A stretch of DNA of 64,000 nucleotides from contig JAPHTP010000094.1 in assembly GCA_026196875.1 (NCBI GenBank), positions 1 through 64,000 of the forward strand, read 5' to 3'. Shown piece by piece: positions 26,068 through 34,192 of this stretch. The notes beneath the pieces were generated by a model. The model did no database searches. It saw nothing but the letters and a program-made list of their open reading frames with translations, and was not told the DNA's origin. Source of the DNA: Kangiellaceae bacterium. GTDB taxonomy: Bacteria; Pseudomonadota; Gammaproteobacteria; Enterobacterales; Kangiellaceae. Numbering within the stretch: the first letter of the stretch is position 1; every line of letters starts with the position of its first letter. Both the position numbers and the translations under genes were made by a program.

Positions 26068-27397
26068 TGTTTTAGTTGTTGAAGATGATCAAGCTCTGCG
26101 CGAAGCACTAACCGCTAGTTTACAAGTCGGTGGCTTTCAGGCAAGCGCCGTCGAATCAGCAGAGTCTGCACTGAGTTTTCTGGCAACGGAAAAAACGCCG
26201 GATATGGTGATTACGGATATGCAAATGGGAGAAATGAGCGGTATAGATTTGCTAAAAAGCATTCGTCAAAAAAGGATTGACCTGCCTGTTATTTTGATGA
26301 CTGCATATGGTGACGTTAGCGATGCGGTAGAGGCGATGAGATTGGGGGCTTGTGATTATTTACAAAAGCCTTTTGAAGCAAGTCAGTTGTCTCAACTGGT
26401 AAACAACTATATTCCCAAGAAGGTTTGTTCGGATATCATTGTTGAAGATCCTAAAAGCCAGCAAGTATTTGAATTTGCAAAAAAGATAGCCGTGACTGAT
26501 TCAAATGTCCTACTTTCCGGTCCTAGTGGAGCAGGCAAAGAAGTCATGGCACGGTTTATACATCAAAACTCTGATAGAAGTGAAAGTCCTTTTGTGGCTA
26601 TAAACTGTGCTGCTATTCCGGAGAACATGTTAGAAGCAACTCTATTTGGCTATGAAAAAGGCGCCTTCACCGGAGCTCTCCAAGCTTGTGCAGGTAAATT
26701 TGAGCAAGCGCAAAAAGGTACTTTACTGCTCGATGAAATATCCGAAATGGATTTGGCCTTACAAGCGAAGATTCTCAGAGTTATTCAAGAAAAAGAAGTT
26801 GAACGTCTTGGCGGAAAAAAAACAATTCAGCTTAATGTGCGTATCATTGCTACTACCAATAGAGACTTAAAGTTAGAAGTTTCTGAAAAACGATTCAGAG
26901 AAGATCTTTACTACCGTCTAAATGTATTTCCGATCCGGTGTCTTGCTTTGAGTGAGCGGCCCTTAGATATTGTTCCGCTTGCACAGTCAATACTGAGCAA
27001 TAATCCTTTTGTAACTTCACGTGGAGGTATGAATTTGTCAACCGAAGCCAAAAGTAAGTTGGTGGCTTATCACTGGCCCGGAAATGTGAGGGAACTAGAT
27101 AATTTAATGCAGAGGGCTGCGGTTTTGGCGAGTGGTGATTTGGTCGAAGCAGACGACCTCCAGTTTGAGCCTGACTCTGAAATTCAAGTTGAAGATTCTT
27201 TAGTTAATGAATCGTCTGCCAGTGTTTTAGTCAATAATGTTCAACACCACGAGTTTCAATTGATAGTTGAAAGTTTAGTTAAACACAATGGTAAGAAAAA
27301 AGACGTAGCGGAAGCATTAGGCGTTAGCCCAAGAACGTTGCGGTACAAACTGGCTCGAATGCGCGAACTTGGATATGAAATCCCAGGAAAGAATTGA
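26057..27397 (+). CDS. fleR: Sigma-54 response regulator FleR/FlrC
   Basis: NtrC-type activator of class III flagellar genes, partner of FleS. The start at 26057 (MGSSVLVVEDDQ) is preferred over an ATG 21 bp upstream because GGAG is correctly spaced ahead of it and it begins at the receiver fold. The receiver occupies residues 1-120 with Asp54 (VITDMQMG). The AAA+ core is at about 135-365 with GPSGAGKE, GAFTGA and LLLDEISEM. The C-terminal Fis helix-turn-helix is KKDVAEALGVSPRTLRYKL. It is 446 residues. Unlike FleQ it keeps the phospho-acceptor Asp. Confidence 0.95.
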   Translation: MGSSVLVVEDDQALREALTASLQVGGFQASAVESAESALSFLATEKTPDMVITDMQMGEMSGIDLLKSIRQKRIDLPVILMTAYGDVSDAVEAMRLGACDYLQKPFEASQLSQLVNNYIPKKVCSDIIVEDPKSQQVFEFAKKIAVTDSNVLLSGPSGAGKEVMARFIHQNSDRSESPFVAINCAAIPENMLEATLFGYEKGAFTGALQACAGKFEQAQKGTLLLDEISEMDLALQAKILRVIQEKEVERLGGKKTIQLNVRIIATTNRDLKLEVSEKRFREDLYYRLNVFPIRCLALSERPLDIVPLAQSILSNNPFVTSRGGMNLSTEAKSKLVAYHWPGNVRELDNLMQRAAVLASGDLVEADDLQFEPDSEIQVEDSLVNESSASVLVNNVQHHEFQLIVESLVKHNGKKKDVAEALGVSPRTLRYKLARMRELGYEIPGKN

Positions 27398-27453
27398 AAC
27401 AAATAGAGTGAGCGAGTTAATACTAAAAAAAGGCTGAGTGCAGAGGAATACAA

Positions 27454-27792
27454 ATGAAGTTAGATTTAAACCAACAGAATTTACAAGCCCAAATGAATCG
27501 ATTGGGTGAGCTTGCAAAAAGCGGTGGCAATCAAAGCGCCAATCTGACTCAAAAGGTTAATCATGCGGGCAGTGAGTTCGGTCAAACTCTGACTAATGCG
27601 ATTGATACGGTAAACCAATATCAAATGCAAGCATCGCAGGCTGCACGCCAAATAGAAAGTGGAGATGGTGGTACTAGCTTAGTTAAAGCGGTAATCGCCT
27701 CGCAAAAAGCGAGTGTCGCTTTTCAAGCAACAATGCAAGTTAGAAATAAAGTCGTTTCCGCATATCAAGATATTATGAATATGCCAATTTAA
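27454..27792 (+). CDS. fliE: Flagellar hook-basal body protein FliE
   Basis: MS ring-rod junction protein. The 112 residues are typical: an N-terminal helix, then the conserved SEFGQTLTNAIDTVNQYQMQAS and ESGDGGTSLVKAVIASQKASVAFQATMQVRNKVVSAYQDIMNMPI segments (about residues 45-112), the family signature. It begins the fliEFGHIJ block, 56 bp after fleR. I found no sigma-54 consensus in that short gap, so it may be read through from fleSR or use a promoter inside fleR. Confidence 0.96.
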   Translation: MKLDLNQQNLQAQMNRLGELAKSGGNQSANLTQKVNHAGSEFGQTLTNAIDTVNQYQMQASQAARQIESGDGGTSLVKAVIASQKASVAFQATMQVRNKVVSAYQDIMNMPI

Positions 27793-27853
27793 GTTTTAAT
27801 GAATAATGATATTTGAACAAATAATTGCCCTGCGAAGCTGGAGAGTAATCAAG

Positions 27854-27885
27854 TTGGAGAATAATCAAGTTGGCTGAAGCAACAA
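27854..27885 (+). repeat. Tandem duplication of the fliF ribosome-binding region
   Basis: Between fliE and fliF a 16-bp unit is repeated almost exactly: GGAGAGTAATCAAGTT (from about 27840) then GGAGAATAATCAAGTT (27856-27871). Each unit carries a GGAGA and a TTG. Only the second TTG opens the fliF frame; the first frame stops after seven codons. Confidence 0.6.
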
Positions 27886-29540
27886 CAGATATGGTTCAAT
27901 TGGAACAGGAAACACCCGGTATTTTACCGGGTATGACTAGTTTGGCGCCATTAAAACAGGTCGGGATCCTGGTCGCGATAGCGGCAAGTATCGCGCTAGG
28001 TGTTTTTATTGCGCTTTGGTCAAAGGAACCCCCGATGCGTCCGCTGACAAACTTGTCTCCTGAAGCATCTATGGACGTTATAAATTACCTTGAGCAACAA
28101 CAAATTCCTTTTGATGTAGACAAGAATGGTCGGGTATTGATCCCGCAGAGTCGCTTTAAGCGAATTCAAATGGAACTTGGTGCTCAAGGCGTGGCCGTGC
28201 AAGATATGACCGAAGATCCTTATCTCAAAAAAGACTCTGGATTTGGTGTATCCCAGCGTATGGAACAAGCTAGACTACTACGCAATCAAGAAATTCAACT
28301 GACCAATACTCTAAAACAGTTTAACGGTGTTAAAGCAGTTAAAGTGCATCTTGCCATCCCCAAAGAGTCTTCATTCATAAAGAATAGAAAGAAGCCGAGT
28401 GCCTCGGTGCTATTAAATTTATATTCACGAGGTAGTATTTCTGAAGAACAAGTAGATGCAATGGTTGATCTGGTATCGGGAAGCATTCCTAACTTGGAAC
28501 GCAATAAAGTCACCATTACGGATCAGTTCGGGCGTCTGTATCATTCGGGAAGTATGAGTCGAAGCCAAAGAGAATCGTCTAAAGAACTAGATATCATTCG
28601 TGAGCGCCAGGGAGACATTAAAAGTAGAGTAGAGCAAATACTTACGCCGATAGTTGGCATTGACGCTTACACGGTGCAAGTTAATGTTGATATGGATTTC
28701 ACTAAGAAAGAGCAAACCCTACAAACCTTTAACCCTGACCTTACAGCAATCCGAAGTGAAAGAACTATTGACGATACGCGGCAAGACGGTATTGCTGCTG
28801 GCATTCCTGGGGCGTTATCTAATCAACCTCCGGGAGCCGCGACCATTCCGGTTAACGCAGCAAACGCCGGAGCACAGCAAAACAATGCTGCGCAAAATCG
28901 GCGTTTGGAATCAGAGAAGAATTTTGATTTGGATACAACGATTAGCCATATTCTGCCTCAGGTCGGCATCATTAAACGGATTAGTGTTTCAGTCGGCTTA
29001 GATTATATTGATGACATTAACAATGCCGGACAAAAAATTTCACGCGGCCAGGATGAACTGGCACGTATCAATCGCCTGATTCAAGCTGCAATAGGATTCA
29101 GCACTCGAAGAGGCGATGTGGTAAGCGTAGAATCATTTCCATTTATACAAGCGGAAACTCTACCTGAGCCTGCTCCGCCAGCATTTTATGAAGAAGAATT
29201 GTTCCAAACTATGCTGAAACCTTTGATCGGATTAATATTAGGGTTAATACTTATATTTGGGGTGCTTAGGCCTACCATGAGAAAACTCTCTAGTGTTCCT
29301 GTGGCAGCTGGCGGAGGTGGATTAGGCGAATCTGATGAATTAGATTTATCCGGACTAACTGAAGGTGATGCGTCAGGTTTGGCGGAAGATCAGGTTGTGT
29401 TAGCCGGCCATGATAATTTAGAGCTACCACCGCCAACAGTAGGTGAAGTGAAAAAATTGGAGCAAGCAAAAGGCGTTGTAGCAAATAACCCGACGTTAGT
29501 CGCACAATTAGTTAAGAGTTGGATAGACGAAGATGGCTGA
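27870..29540 (+). CDS. fliF: Flagellar MS-ring protein FliF
   Basis: Inner-membrane ring on which the motor and export gate are built. It is 556 residues. The first transmembrane helix is at about 28-50 (VGILVAIAASIALGVFIALW), followed by the YscJ-like RBM domains (YLEQQQIPFDVDKNGRVLIP; LARTNTLKQF-type region; VKVHLAIPKESSF). The second helix is at about 450-468 (LIGLILGLILIFGVLRPT). The C-terminal cytoplasmic tail binds FliG (VVANNPTLVAQLVKSWIDED). Start is TTG with GGAGA 9 nt ahead. It overlaps fliG by 8 bp. Confidence 0.96.
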   Translation: MAEATTDMVQLEQETPGILPGMTSLAPLKQVGILVAIAASIALGVFIALWSKEPPMRPLTNLSPEASMDVINYLEQQQIPFDVDKNGRVLIPQSRFKRIQMELGAQGVAVQDMTEDPYLKKDSGFGVSQRMEQARLLRNQEIQLTNTLKQFNGVKAVKVHLAIPKESSFIKNRKKPSASVLLNLYSRGSISEEQVDAMVDLVSGSIPNLERNKVTITDQFGRLYHSGSMSRSQRESSKELDIIRERQGDIKSRVEQILTPIVGIDAYTVQVNVDMDFTKKEQTLQTFNPDLTAIRSERTIDDTRQDGIAAGIPGALSNQPPGAATIPVNAANAGAQQNNAAQNRRLESEKNFDLDTTISHILPQVGIIKRISVSVGLDYIDDINNAGQKISRGQDELARINRLIQAAIGFSTRRGDVVSVESFPFIQAETLPEPAPPAFYEEELFQTMLKPLIGLILGLILIFGVLRPTMRKLSSVPVAAGGGGLGESDELDLSGLTEGDASGLAEDQVVLAGHDNLELPPPTVGEVKKLEQAKGVVANNPTLVAQLVKSWIDEDG

Positions 29541-30549
29541 TGAGGATAAAGGTACAGAAAAGCTAACAGGTGTTGATAAAGCCGCTATATTAATGCTCTC
29601 CCTTGGAGAGGAAACCGCTGCAGAAGTACTTAAACATATGGGCCCTAAAGAAGTACAAGTGTTAGGGATGCAAATGGCATCGTTAAGAAATATCGGTAAA
29701 GGTGCTGTTGAAGATGTGGTCGATGAGTTTTTGGAAAAAGTGGAAGAACAAACTGGCATAGGGATAGGTACTGAAGATTATATTCGGAGTACCCTAAAGT
29801 CGGCGTTAGGCGATGATAAGGCAGGTGCCTTAATCGATAGAATTTTAGCTGGCGCCAATACTAAGGGATTGGATACTCTTAAATGGATGGATGCAAGATC
29901 AGTTGCTGATGTTATTCGCTTTGAACATCCACAAATTCAATCAATAGTTTTATCTTATCTCGATCCAGATCAATCGGCTGAGGTCCTGCAAATTCTTCCA
30001 GAAAAGGTTCGTGTAGATTTAGCTTTGCGGATATCGGCATTGGAGGCGGTTCAGCCCGATGCTTTGCAAGAACTTAATGACATTATGGAGAAACAATTTA
30101 CCGGAAGTGGGTCCACACAATCACGCCAAATTGGTGGTGTCAAAAAGGTCGCAGATATTATGAATTTTATGGATGGAGCTAATGAAGCTTTAATCATGGA
30201 TTCAATCAAAGAAACCGATGAAGACCTTGCTCAAAAAATTGAAGATTTGATGTTTGTATTTGACAATTTAAGTGATGTTGATGATAGAGGAATCCAAGCA
30301 TTACTCAGAGAAATTTCAACGGACACTTTAGTGATCGCGTTAAAGGCATGCGATGAAGAAATTAAGGAAAAGATCTTTAAGAATATGTCTAAGCGGGCAG
30401 CCGAACTTATGCGTGATGATCTTGAGGCGATGGGCCCGGTTAAGTTATCCGAAGTTGAAGCTGCGCAGAAAGAAATACTAACTGTTGCAAGACGTATGGC
30501 TGACTCGGGTGAAATCGTACTTGGCGGTGGTGGTGAAGAGATGGTTTAG
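29533..30549 (+). CDS. fliG: Flagellar motor switch protein FliG
   Basis: C-ring protein that converts stator ion flow to torque and switches rotation. The 338-residue protein has the N-terminal MS-ring-binding domain (LTGVDKAAILMLSLGEETAAEVLKHM), the middle armadillo domain with EHPQIQS (FEHPQIQSIVLSYL at about 130-145), and the C-terminal torque helix region (DLMFVFDNLSDVDDRGIQALLREI at about 235-260) with the charged residues. Start overlaps the fliF end, implying translational coupling. Confidence 0.97.
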   Translation: MADEDKGTEKLTGVDKAAILMLSLGEETAAEVLKHMGPKEVQVLGMQMASLRNIGKGAVEDVVDEFLEKVEEQTGIGIGTEDYIRSTLKSALGDDKAGALIDRILAGANTKGLDTLKWMDARSVADVIRFEHPQIQSIVLSYLDPDQSAEVLQILPEKVRVDLALRISALEAVQPDALQELNDIMEKQFTGSGSTQSRQIGGVKKVADIMNFMDGANEALIMDSIKETDEDLAQKIEDLMFVFDNLSDVDDRGIQALLREISTDTLVIALKACDEEIKEKIFKNMSKRAAELMRDDLEAMGPVKLSEVEAAQKEILTVARRMADSGEIVLGGGGEEMV

Positions 30550-30573
30550 AACTAGTTTTATGTGGAATAAATT

Positions 30574-31278
30574 ATGGTGATGAAAGCAAAGTCGGATGAG
30601 CCGATAAAACCTTTAAGAAATGTTGCAGAGTATACTGCTTGGAATGTTCCTTCTTTAGAGCTTGGGAATGCGCCAAGTTTTTTGCAACCGGCCGAGGAAG
30701 AAGAGGAAGAAGAGCTTTCTGAAGAAGCCAAACAACAATTAGAAGCCGAGGAGCTTGAACGAATCAAGGAGCAAGCAAGGCAGGAAGGGTTTCAACAGGG
30801 TCAGCAGGAGGGACTCGCCGCAGCTAACAATGAAATCGATATGTTGAAAGAGTCCATTTCCAATATGATTTTACAATTAGCTGAACCGGTAAGGTTATGT
30901 CGTGAGAAGACTCAGCAACAGTTAATGCAGCTTTCATTTGCTGTTGCAAGACAAATAGTGAGGAGAGAATTAAAACAAGATCCAACTCAAATTATCGCCA
31001 TTATTCGCGAGGCTTTAAAACTACTTCCAGTCGGCTCGCGAAATATTGTTATCGGCCTACACCCTGAAGATGAGGCTGCGGTAAGTAAAGCACTATCCAT
31101 CGACAAAGAGAATAGCTCGCCTAACTGGCAGATCAAAAGCGACCCTTCTTTGGAAAGAGGGAGTTGCCTCGTCAATACAGACAACTCCACTGTAGACGCA
31201 TCGATTGACAAACAAGTGGCTGTTTTGTTCAGCCGAATTGTGGGTGGACAAAGGGCTGGTGAAAGCGATGCTAACTGA
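30574..31278 (+). CDS. fliH: Flagellar export apparatus stator FliH
   Basis: Peripheral negative regulator of FliI that tethers the ATPase to the C ring through FliN. It is 234 residues. An acidic Glu-rich stretch at about 40-60 precedes the FliH helical stalk (EQARQEGFQQGQQEG at about 65-80, GxxxG-like repeats), and the C-terminal V/F-ATPase E-subunit-like domain contains LSFAVARQIVRRELKQDP and SLERGSCLVNTDN. Positioned between fliG and fliI as in all related clusters, overlapping fliI by 11 bp. Confidence 0.93.
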   Translation: MVMKAKSDEPIKPLRNVAEYTAWNVPSLELGNAPSFLQPAEEEEEEELSEEAKQQLEAEELERIKEQARQEGFQQGQQEGLAAANNEIDMLKESISNMILQLAEPVRLCREKTQQQLMQLSFAVARQIVRRELKQDPTQIIAIIREALKLLPVGSRNIVIGLHPEDEAAVSKALSIDKENSSPNWQIKSDPSLERGSCLVNTDNSTVDASIDKQVAVLFSRIVGGQRAGESDAN

Positions 31279-32605
31279 TGAGTCAATGGCCAATCATATC
31301 AGCCAATTCGTTGCACGAGTGCCAGAAGAGTCGAGTTTGGTCGTAGAGGGCAGATTGACTCGAATGGTTGGAATGACTTTAGAAGCTGTCGGCTGCAGTG
31401 TAAATGTCGGGGAAAGATGCTTAATCGAGACCATTCAAGGTAAATTGGAAGAAGCGGAAGTTGTTGGGTTTGCTAAAGATAAAATCTATTTAATGCCGAT
31501 AGGAAATATTCATGGAATAGGGCCTGGCGCTCGTGTTATCCCGACACACCGAGCCGCGGAAATTCCTGTAGGTGAGGCTTTGTTGGGAAGGGTTCTTGAT
31601 GGCCAAGGGAAACCTATTGATGGTAAAGGACCTGTCCACTGTCATCAAGCAAGAGCATTAGCTTCTGAACCGATAAATCCGCTAAATCGTCGACCCGTCA
31701 CTGAACCCCTTGATGTAGGCGTACGCTCTATTAACTCAATCCTCACTGTCGGTAGAGGGCAGCGCATGGGCCTTTTGGCGGGAAGTGGTGTAGGTAAGAG
31801 TGTGTTGCTCGGAATGATGACTCGTTTTACTGAAGCTGACATTATCGTTGTTGGCTTAATAGGCGAGCGAGGTCGAGAAGTTAAAGAGTTCATTGAGCAA
31901 ATTTTAGGAGAGGATGGGATTAAGCGCTCGGTTGTGGTCGCTGTTCCGGCGGACTATTCTCCTTTGATGAGGCTTCAAGGTGCAATGTCAGCTACTACAA
32001 TCGCAGAATATTTTCGAGACCAAGGTAAAAATGTTTTGTTGTTAATGGATTCGCTGACTCGGTTTTGTCAGGCACAAAGAGAGGTAGCTTTAGCTATTGG
32101 CGAACCACCTGCTACCAAAGGATATCCACCTTCCGTATTTGCACTATTACCGCAATTAGTTGAGAGGGCCGGCAACGGTGATGAGGCTGGTGGTTCTATA
32201 ACTGCATTTTATACGGTATTGGCCGAAGGAGATGATCAGCAAGATCCGATAGTGGATGCATCTCGTGCCATTCTAGATGGTCATGTGGTGTTATCTCGCG
32301 AGCTTGCTGATGCCGGTCACTACCCGGCAATCGATATTGAAGGCTCTGTGAGCCGAGTACTTAACCAGATCACAAGTGAAGAACATAGAGATGCAATTAA
32401 CCAACTTAAATATCTCTATTCAACCTATCAGCAAAATAAAGATTTAATAACTGTCGGTGCATACCAGAAAGGTAGTGACCCCTCGGTAGATGAATCCATT
32501 GAAATGATGCCGGAAATCAGAGGGTTCTTGTGCCAAAACATTAACGAAGAAGTCCATATGCAAGACAATGTAAATGATTTAAGCGAAATGATGCTTAGAG
32601 CGTAG
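31268..32605 (+). CDS. fliI: Flagellum-specific ATPase FliI
   Basis: Hexameric ATPase that energises unfolding and entry of type III export substrates. The start at ATG 31268 is chosen because the upstream frame lies inside fliH and adds 21 unconserved residues; this gives 445 residues. Walker A is AGSGVGKS at about 171-178, then IVVGLIGERGREVKEF, Walker B VLLLMDSLTRF, and the signature GYPPSVFALLPQLVERAGNG. VPADYSPLMR and ILDGHVVLSREL are also family hallmarks. Followed by fliJ 151 bp later. Confidence 0.96.
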   Translation: MLTDESMANHISQFVARVPEESSLVVEGRLTRMVGMTLEAVGCSVNVGERCLIETIQGKLEEAEVVGFAKDKIYLMPIGNIHGIGPGARVIPTHRAAEIPVGEALLGRVLDGQGKPIDGKGPVHCHQARALASEPINPLNRRPVTEPLDVGVRSINSILTVGRGQRMGLLAGSGVGKSVLLGMMTRFTEADIIVVGLIGERGREVKEFIEQILGEDGIKRSVVVAVPADYSPLMRLQGAMSATTIAEYFRDQGKNVLLLMDSLTRFCQAQREVALAIGEPPATKGYPPSVFALLPQLVERAGNGDEAGGSITAFYTVLAEGDDQQDPIVDASRAILDGHVVLSRELADAGHYPAIDIEGSVSRVLNQITSEEHRDAINQLKYLYSTYQQNKDLITVGAYQKGSDPSVDESIEMMPEIRGFLCQNINEEVHMQDNVNDLSEMMLRA

Positions 32606-32756
32606 TTAATTTTATTTCGGGATAGGCTAGGCCAAATATTAGAGGTCTGCGGAAATAGGAACTATACTTATGTTAAGAGTCACTCTTGAATAAATAAAGT
32701 GGAAACACAAAGCAAGCAGTATTTACCGATAGTTATTTGATTTTTCTGGAGTTTGA

Positions 32757-33215
32757 ATGGTTCGCTCAAAACGTCTAGAGCCGATAAAAAAATTGGCTAA
32801 AAACAAGGAAAGAAAGGCCGCGGAACAATTAGGGGCCTCGCTGGAACTGCAAAAGCAAGAAAACCAAAAGCTTATTCAATTAGAAACTTATCGTAGCGAA
32901 TATTTGGAAGGCATGGAAGAAAAAATCAGGCAAGGCGTATCTGGAGCAACCTTGCAACAGTATCATCAATTTCTCAATAAACTAGAGTTGGCAATTTCGC
33001 AACAAAAAGAAGTACTTATCCAGTGTCAGCAAAATATCGAGCACAATCAGGGAAAATGGAAAGACGATCACAATCGCCATAAAGCGATCGGTCAGGTAAT
33101 GCAATCCTTTAAACAAAAAGAACTAAAAAGCGAACTCAAAAAAGAGTCTAACCAGAATGACGAAATATCAACACAATCGTTTATAAGGCGTCAAAATTCC
33201 AGCAGTTTGACATAA
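32757..33215 (+). CDS. fliJ: Flagellar export protein FliJ
   Basis: Coiled-coil stalk that sits in the FliI hexamer and contacts FlhA. The 152 residues are almost entirely charged helix (KKLAKNKERKAAEQLGASLELQKQENQKLIQLETYRSEYLEGM; FLNKLELAISQQKEVLIQCQ), the normal FliJ pattern and size. It follows fliI and ends the fliE-J block. CTGGAG at 32747 serves as ribosome-binding site. Family sequence identity is low, but gene order makes the call firm. Confidence 0.9.
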   Translation: MVRSKRLEPIKKLAKNKERKAAEQLGASLELQKQENQKLIQLETYRSEYLEGMEEKIRQGVSGATLQQYHQFLNKLELAISQQKEVLIQCQQNIEHNQGKWKDDHNRHKAIGQVMQSFKQKELKSELKKESNQNDEISTQSFIRRQNSSSLT

Positions 33216-33408
33216 AAACTTGAAAGCCCAGAGTATTTTAAGTCAGGTAAAACCCATTTCAAGCCTTTACATATTCATCGCTCGCCGATATTTCTGCTTA
33301 TAAAGTAAGACAGATTTCCAATATATCCAAAAATGCCGACTTGATGTTACGCAATTTGTGCGTGTTAAAAAAAATCACATAAATACCTGAAAGTTACCGA
33401 ATTTCTGC

Positions 33409-33436
33409 TATACCTAATTATTAGGAATTAGGTATA
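33409..33436. promoter_or_regulatory. Large perfect inverted repeat upstream of the che operon
   Basis: TATACCTAATT (33409-33419) and AATTAGGTATA (33426-33436) are perfect 11-bp arms around a 6-bp centre, 46 bp before the STAS gene. It is the only strong element in the 267-bp gap after fliJ. It could be an operator for a dimeric regulator or an RNA hairpin in the leader. No good sigma-28 or sigma-54 promoter was found here. Confidence 0.6.
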
Positions 33437-33482
33437 TAGAAATAATCTGACAAAGACTAGGCCTTATGCAGGAGACACATAA

Positions 33483-33776
33483 TTGACGTTAAAAAAAACG
33501 CCAAAGAAGACAACTGTGAGTCTTGGAACAGCACTCGACATTGTTAATGCGTCTTCGCTTAAAGTGCGCCTGGAAAATGCACTTGCCAAAAATTTACCCG
33601 TTACGCTTGTCGGCGATAAGGTTGAACGAGCAGACACGGCAGGATTACAACTGATCTACTCGTTTATAAAAAAAGTAGAGCAACAAGGATGTGAGGTTAC
33701 TTGGCAAAAGCCTTCAGATAATCTAATTCAATCTAGTGAAGTTTTAGGGATGAGCGAACAGCTTAGTCTGGCTTAA
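33483..33776 (+). CDS. STAS-domain protein heading a chemotaxis operon
   Basis: A 97-residue single STAS (anti-sigma-antagonist-like) domain with TTG start and AGGAG 9 nt ahead. The helix-1 motif VERADTAGLQLIYSF at about 48-62 holds Thr52 at the position of the phosphorylated Ser/Thr in SpoIIAA-type proteins. It begins the unit STAS-cheY-cheA-cheW-cheW-mcp-cheR-cheD-cheB, and such STAS proteins head many non-enteric chemotaxis operons. The role there is unsettled; by family, it may dock on the CheA/CheW array or a kinase. Confidence 0.85.
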   Translation: MTLKKTPKKTTVSLGTALDIVNASSLKVRLENALAKNLPVTLVGDKVERADTAGLQLIYSFIKKVEQQGCEVTWQKPSDNLIQSSEVLGMSEQLSLA

Positions 33777-33808
33777 TCTATCCTGCTCAATTCTTTGGAG
33801 ACATTTTA

Positions 33809-34171
33809 ATGACAAAGATACTGGCGGTCGATGACTCGGCCTCAATGCGTCAAATGGTTAGTTTTACTCTTAAAAGTGCCGGCTTCGAGGTAAGTGAAGC
33901 TTCTGATGGAGTCGAAGCGTTAAAGGTTGCTCAATCACAGTCGTTTGATGTCATCATATCTGACGTAAATATGCCTAACATGGATGGGTTGACGTTAGTA
34001 AAAGAGTTACGCGCAATTGGCACTTACAAATTTACACCAATTCTCATGTTGACGACAGAGTCTTCTTCAGAAAAAAAACAAGCGGGACGAGCTGCCGGTG
34101 CTACGGGGTGGATTGTCAAGCCATTTAATCCTGATCAGCTATTAGCAACTGTGAACAAAGTTGTTGGTTAA
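33809..34171 (+). CDS. cheY: CheY-like single-domain response regulator (che cluster 2)
   Basis: A 120-residue receiver alone: acidic pair in LAVDDSASMRQMV, phospho-acceptor Asp52 (IISDVNMPNMDG), Thr in MLTTESS, and Lys in GWIVKPFNPDQL. It follows the STAS gene by 32 bp and precedes cheA by 21 bp, so it is the cognate output or phosphate sink of this second system. It is distinct from the motor-linked CheY at 59125, which has the DWNMPG motif usual for the FliM-binding protein. Confidence 0.93.
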   Translation: MTKILAVDDSASMRQMVSFTLKSAGFEVSEASDGVEALKVAQSQSFDVIISDVNMPNMDGLTLVKELRAIGTYKFTPILMLTTESSSEKKQAGRAAGATGWIVKPFNPDQLLATVNKVVG

Positions 34172-34192
34172 CCAAAAAATAGGTTGCTATAA

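Noticed and set aside
33265-33291. GCCGATAT resembling a sigma-28 -10 element upstream of the STAS-che operon
   Set aside because: The octamer at the correct -35 distance (CTTTACAT) does not resemble TAAAGTTT.
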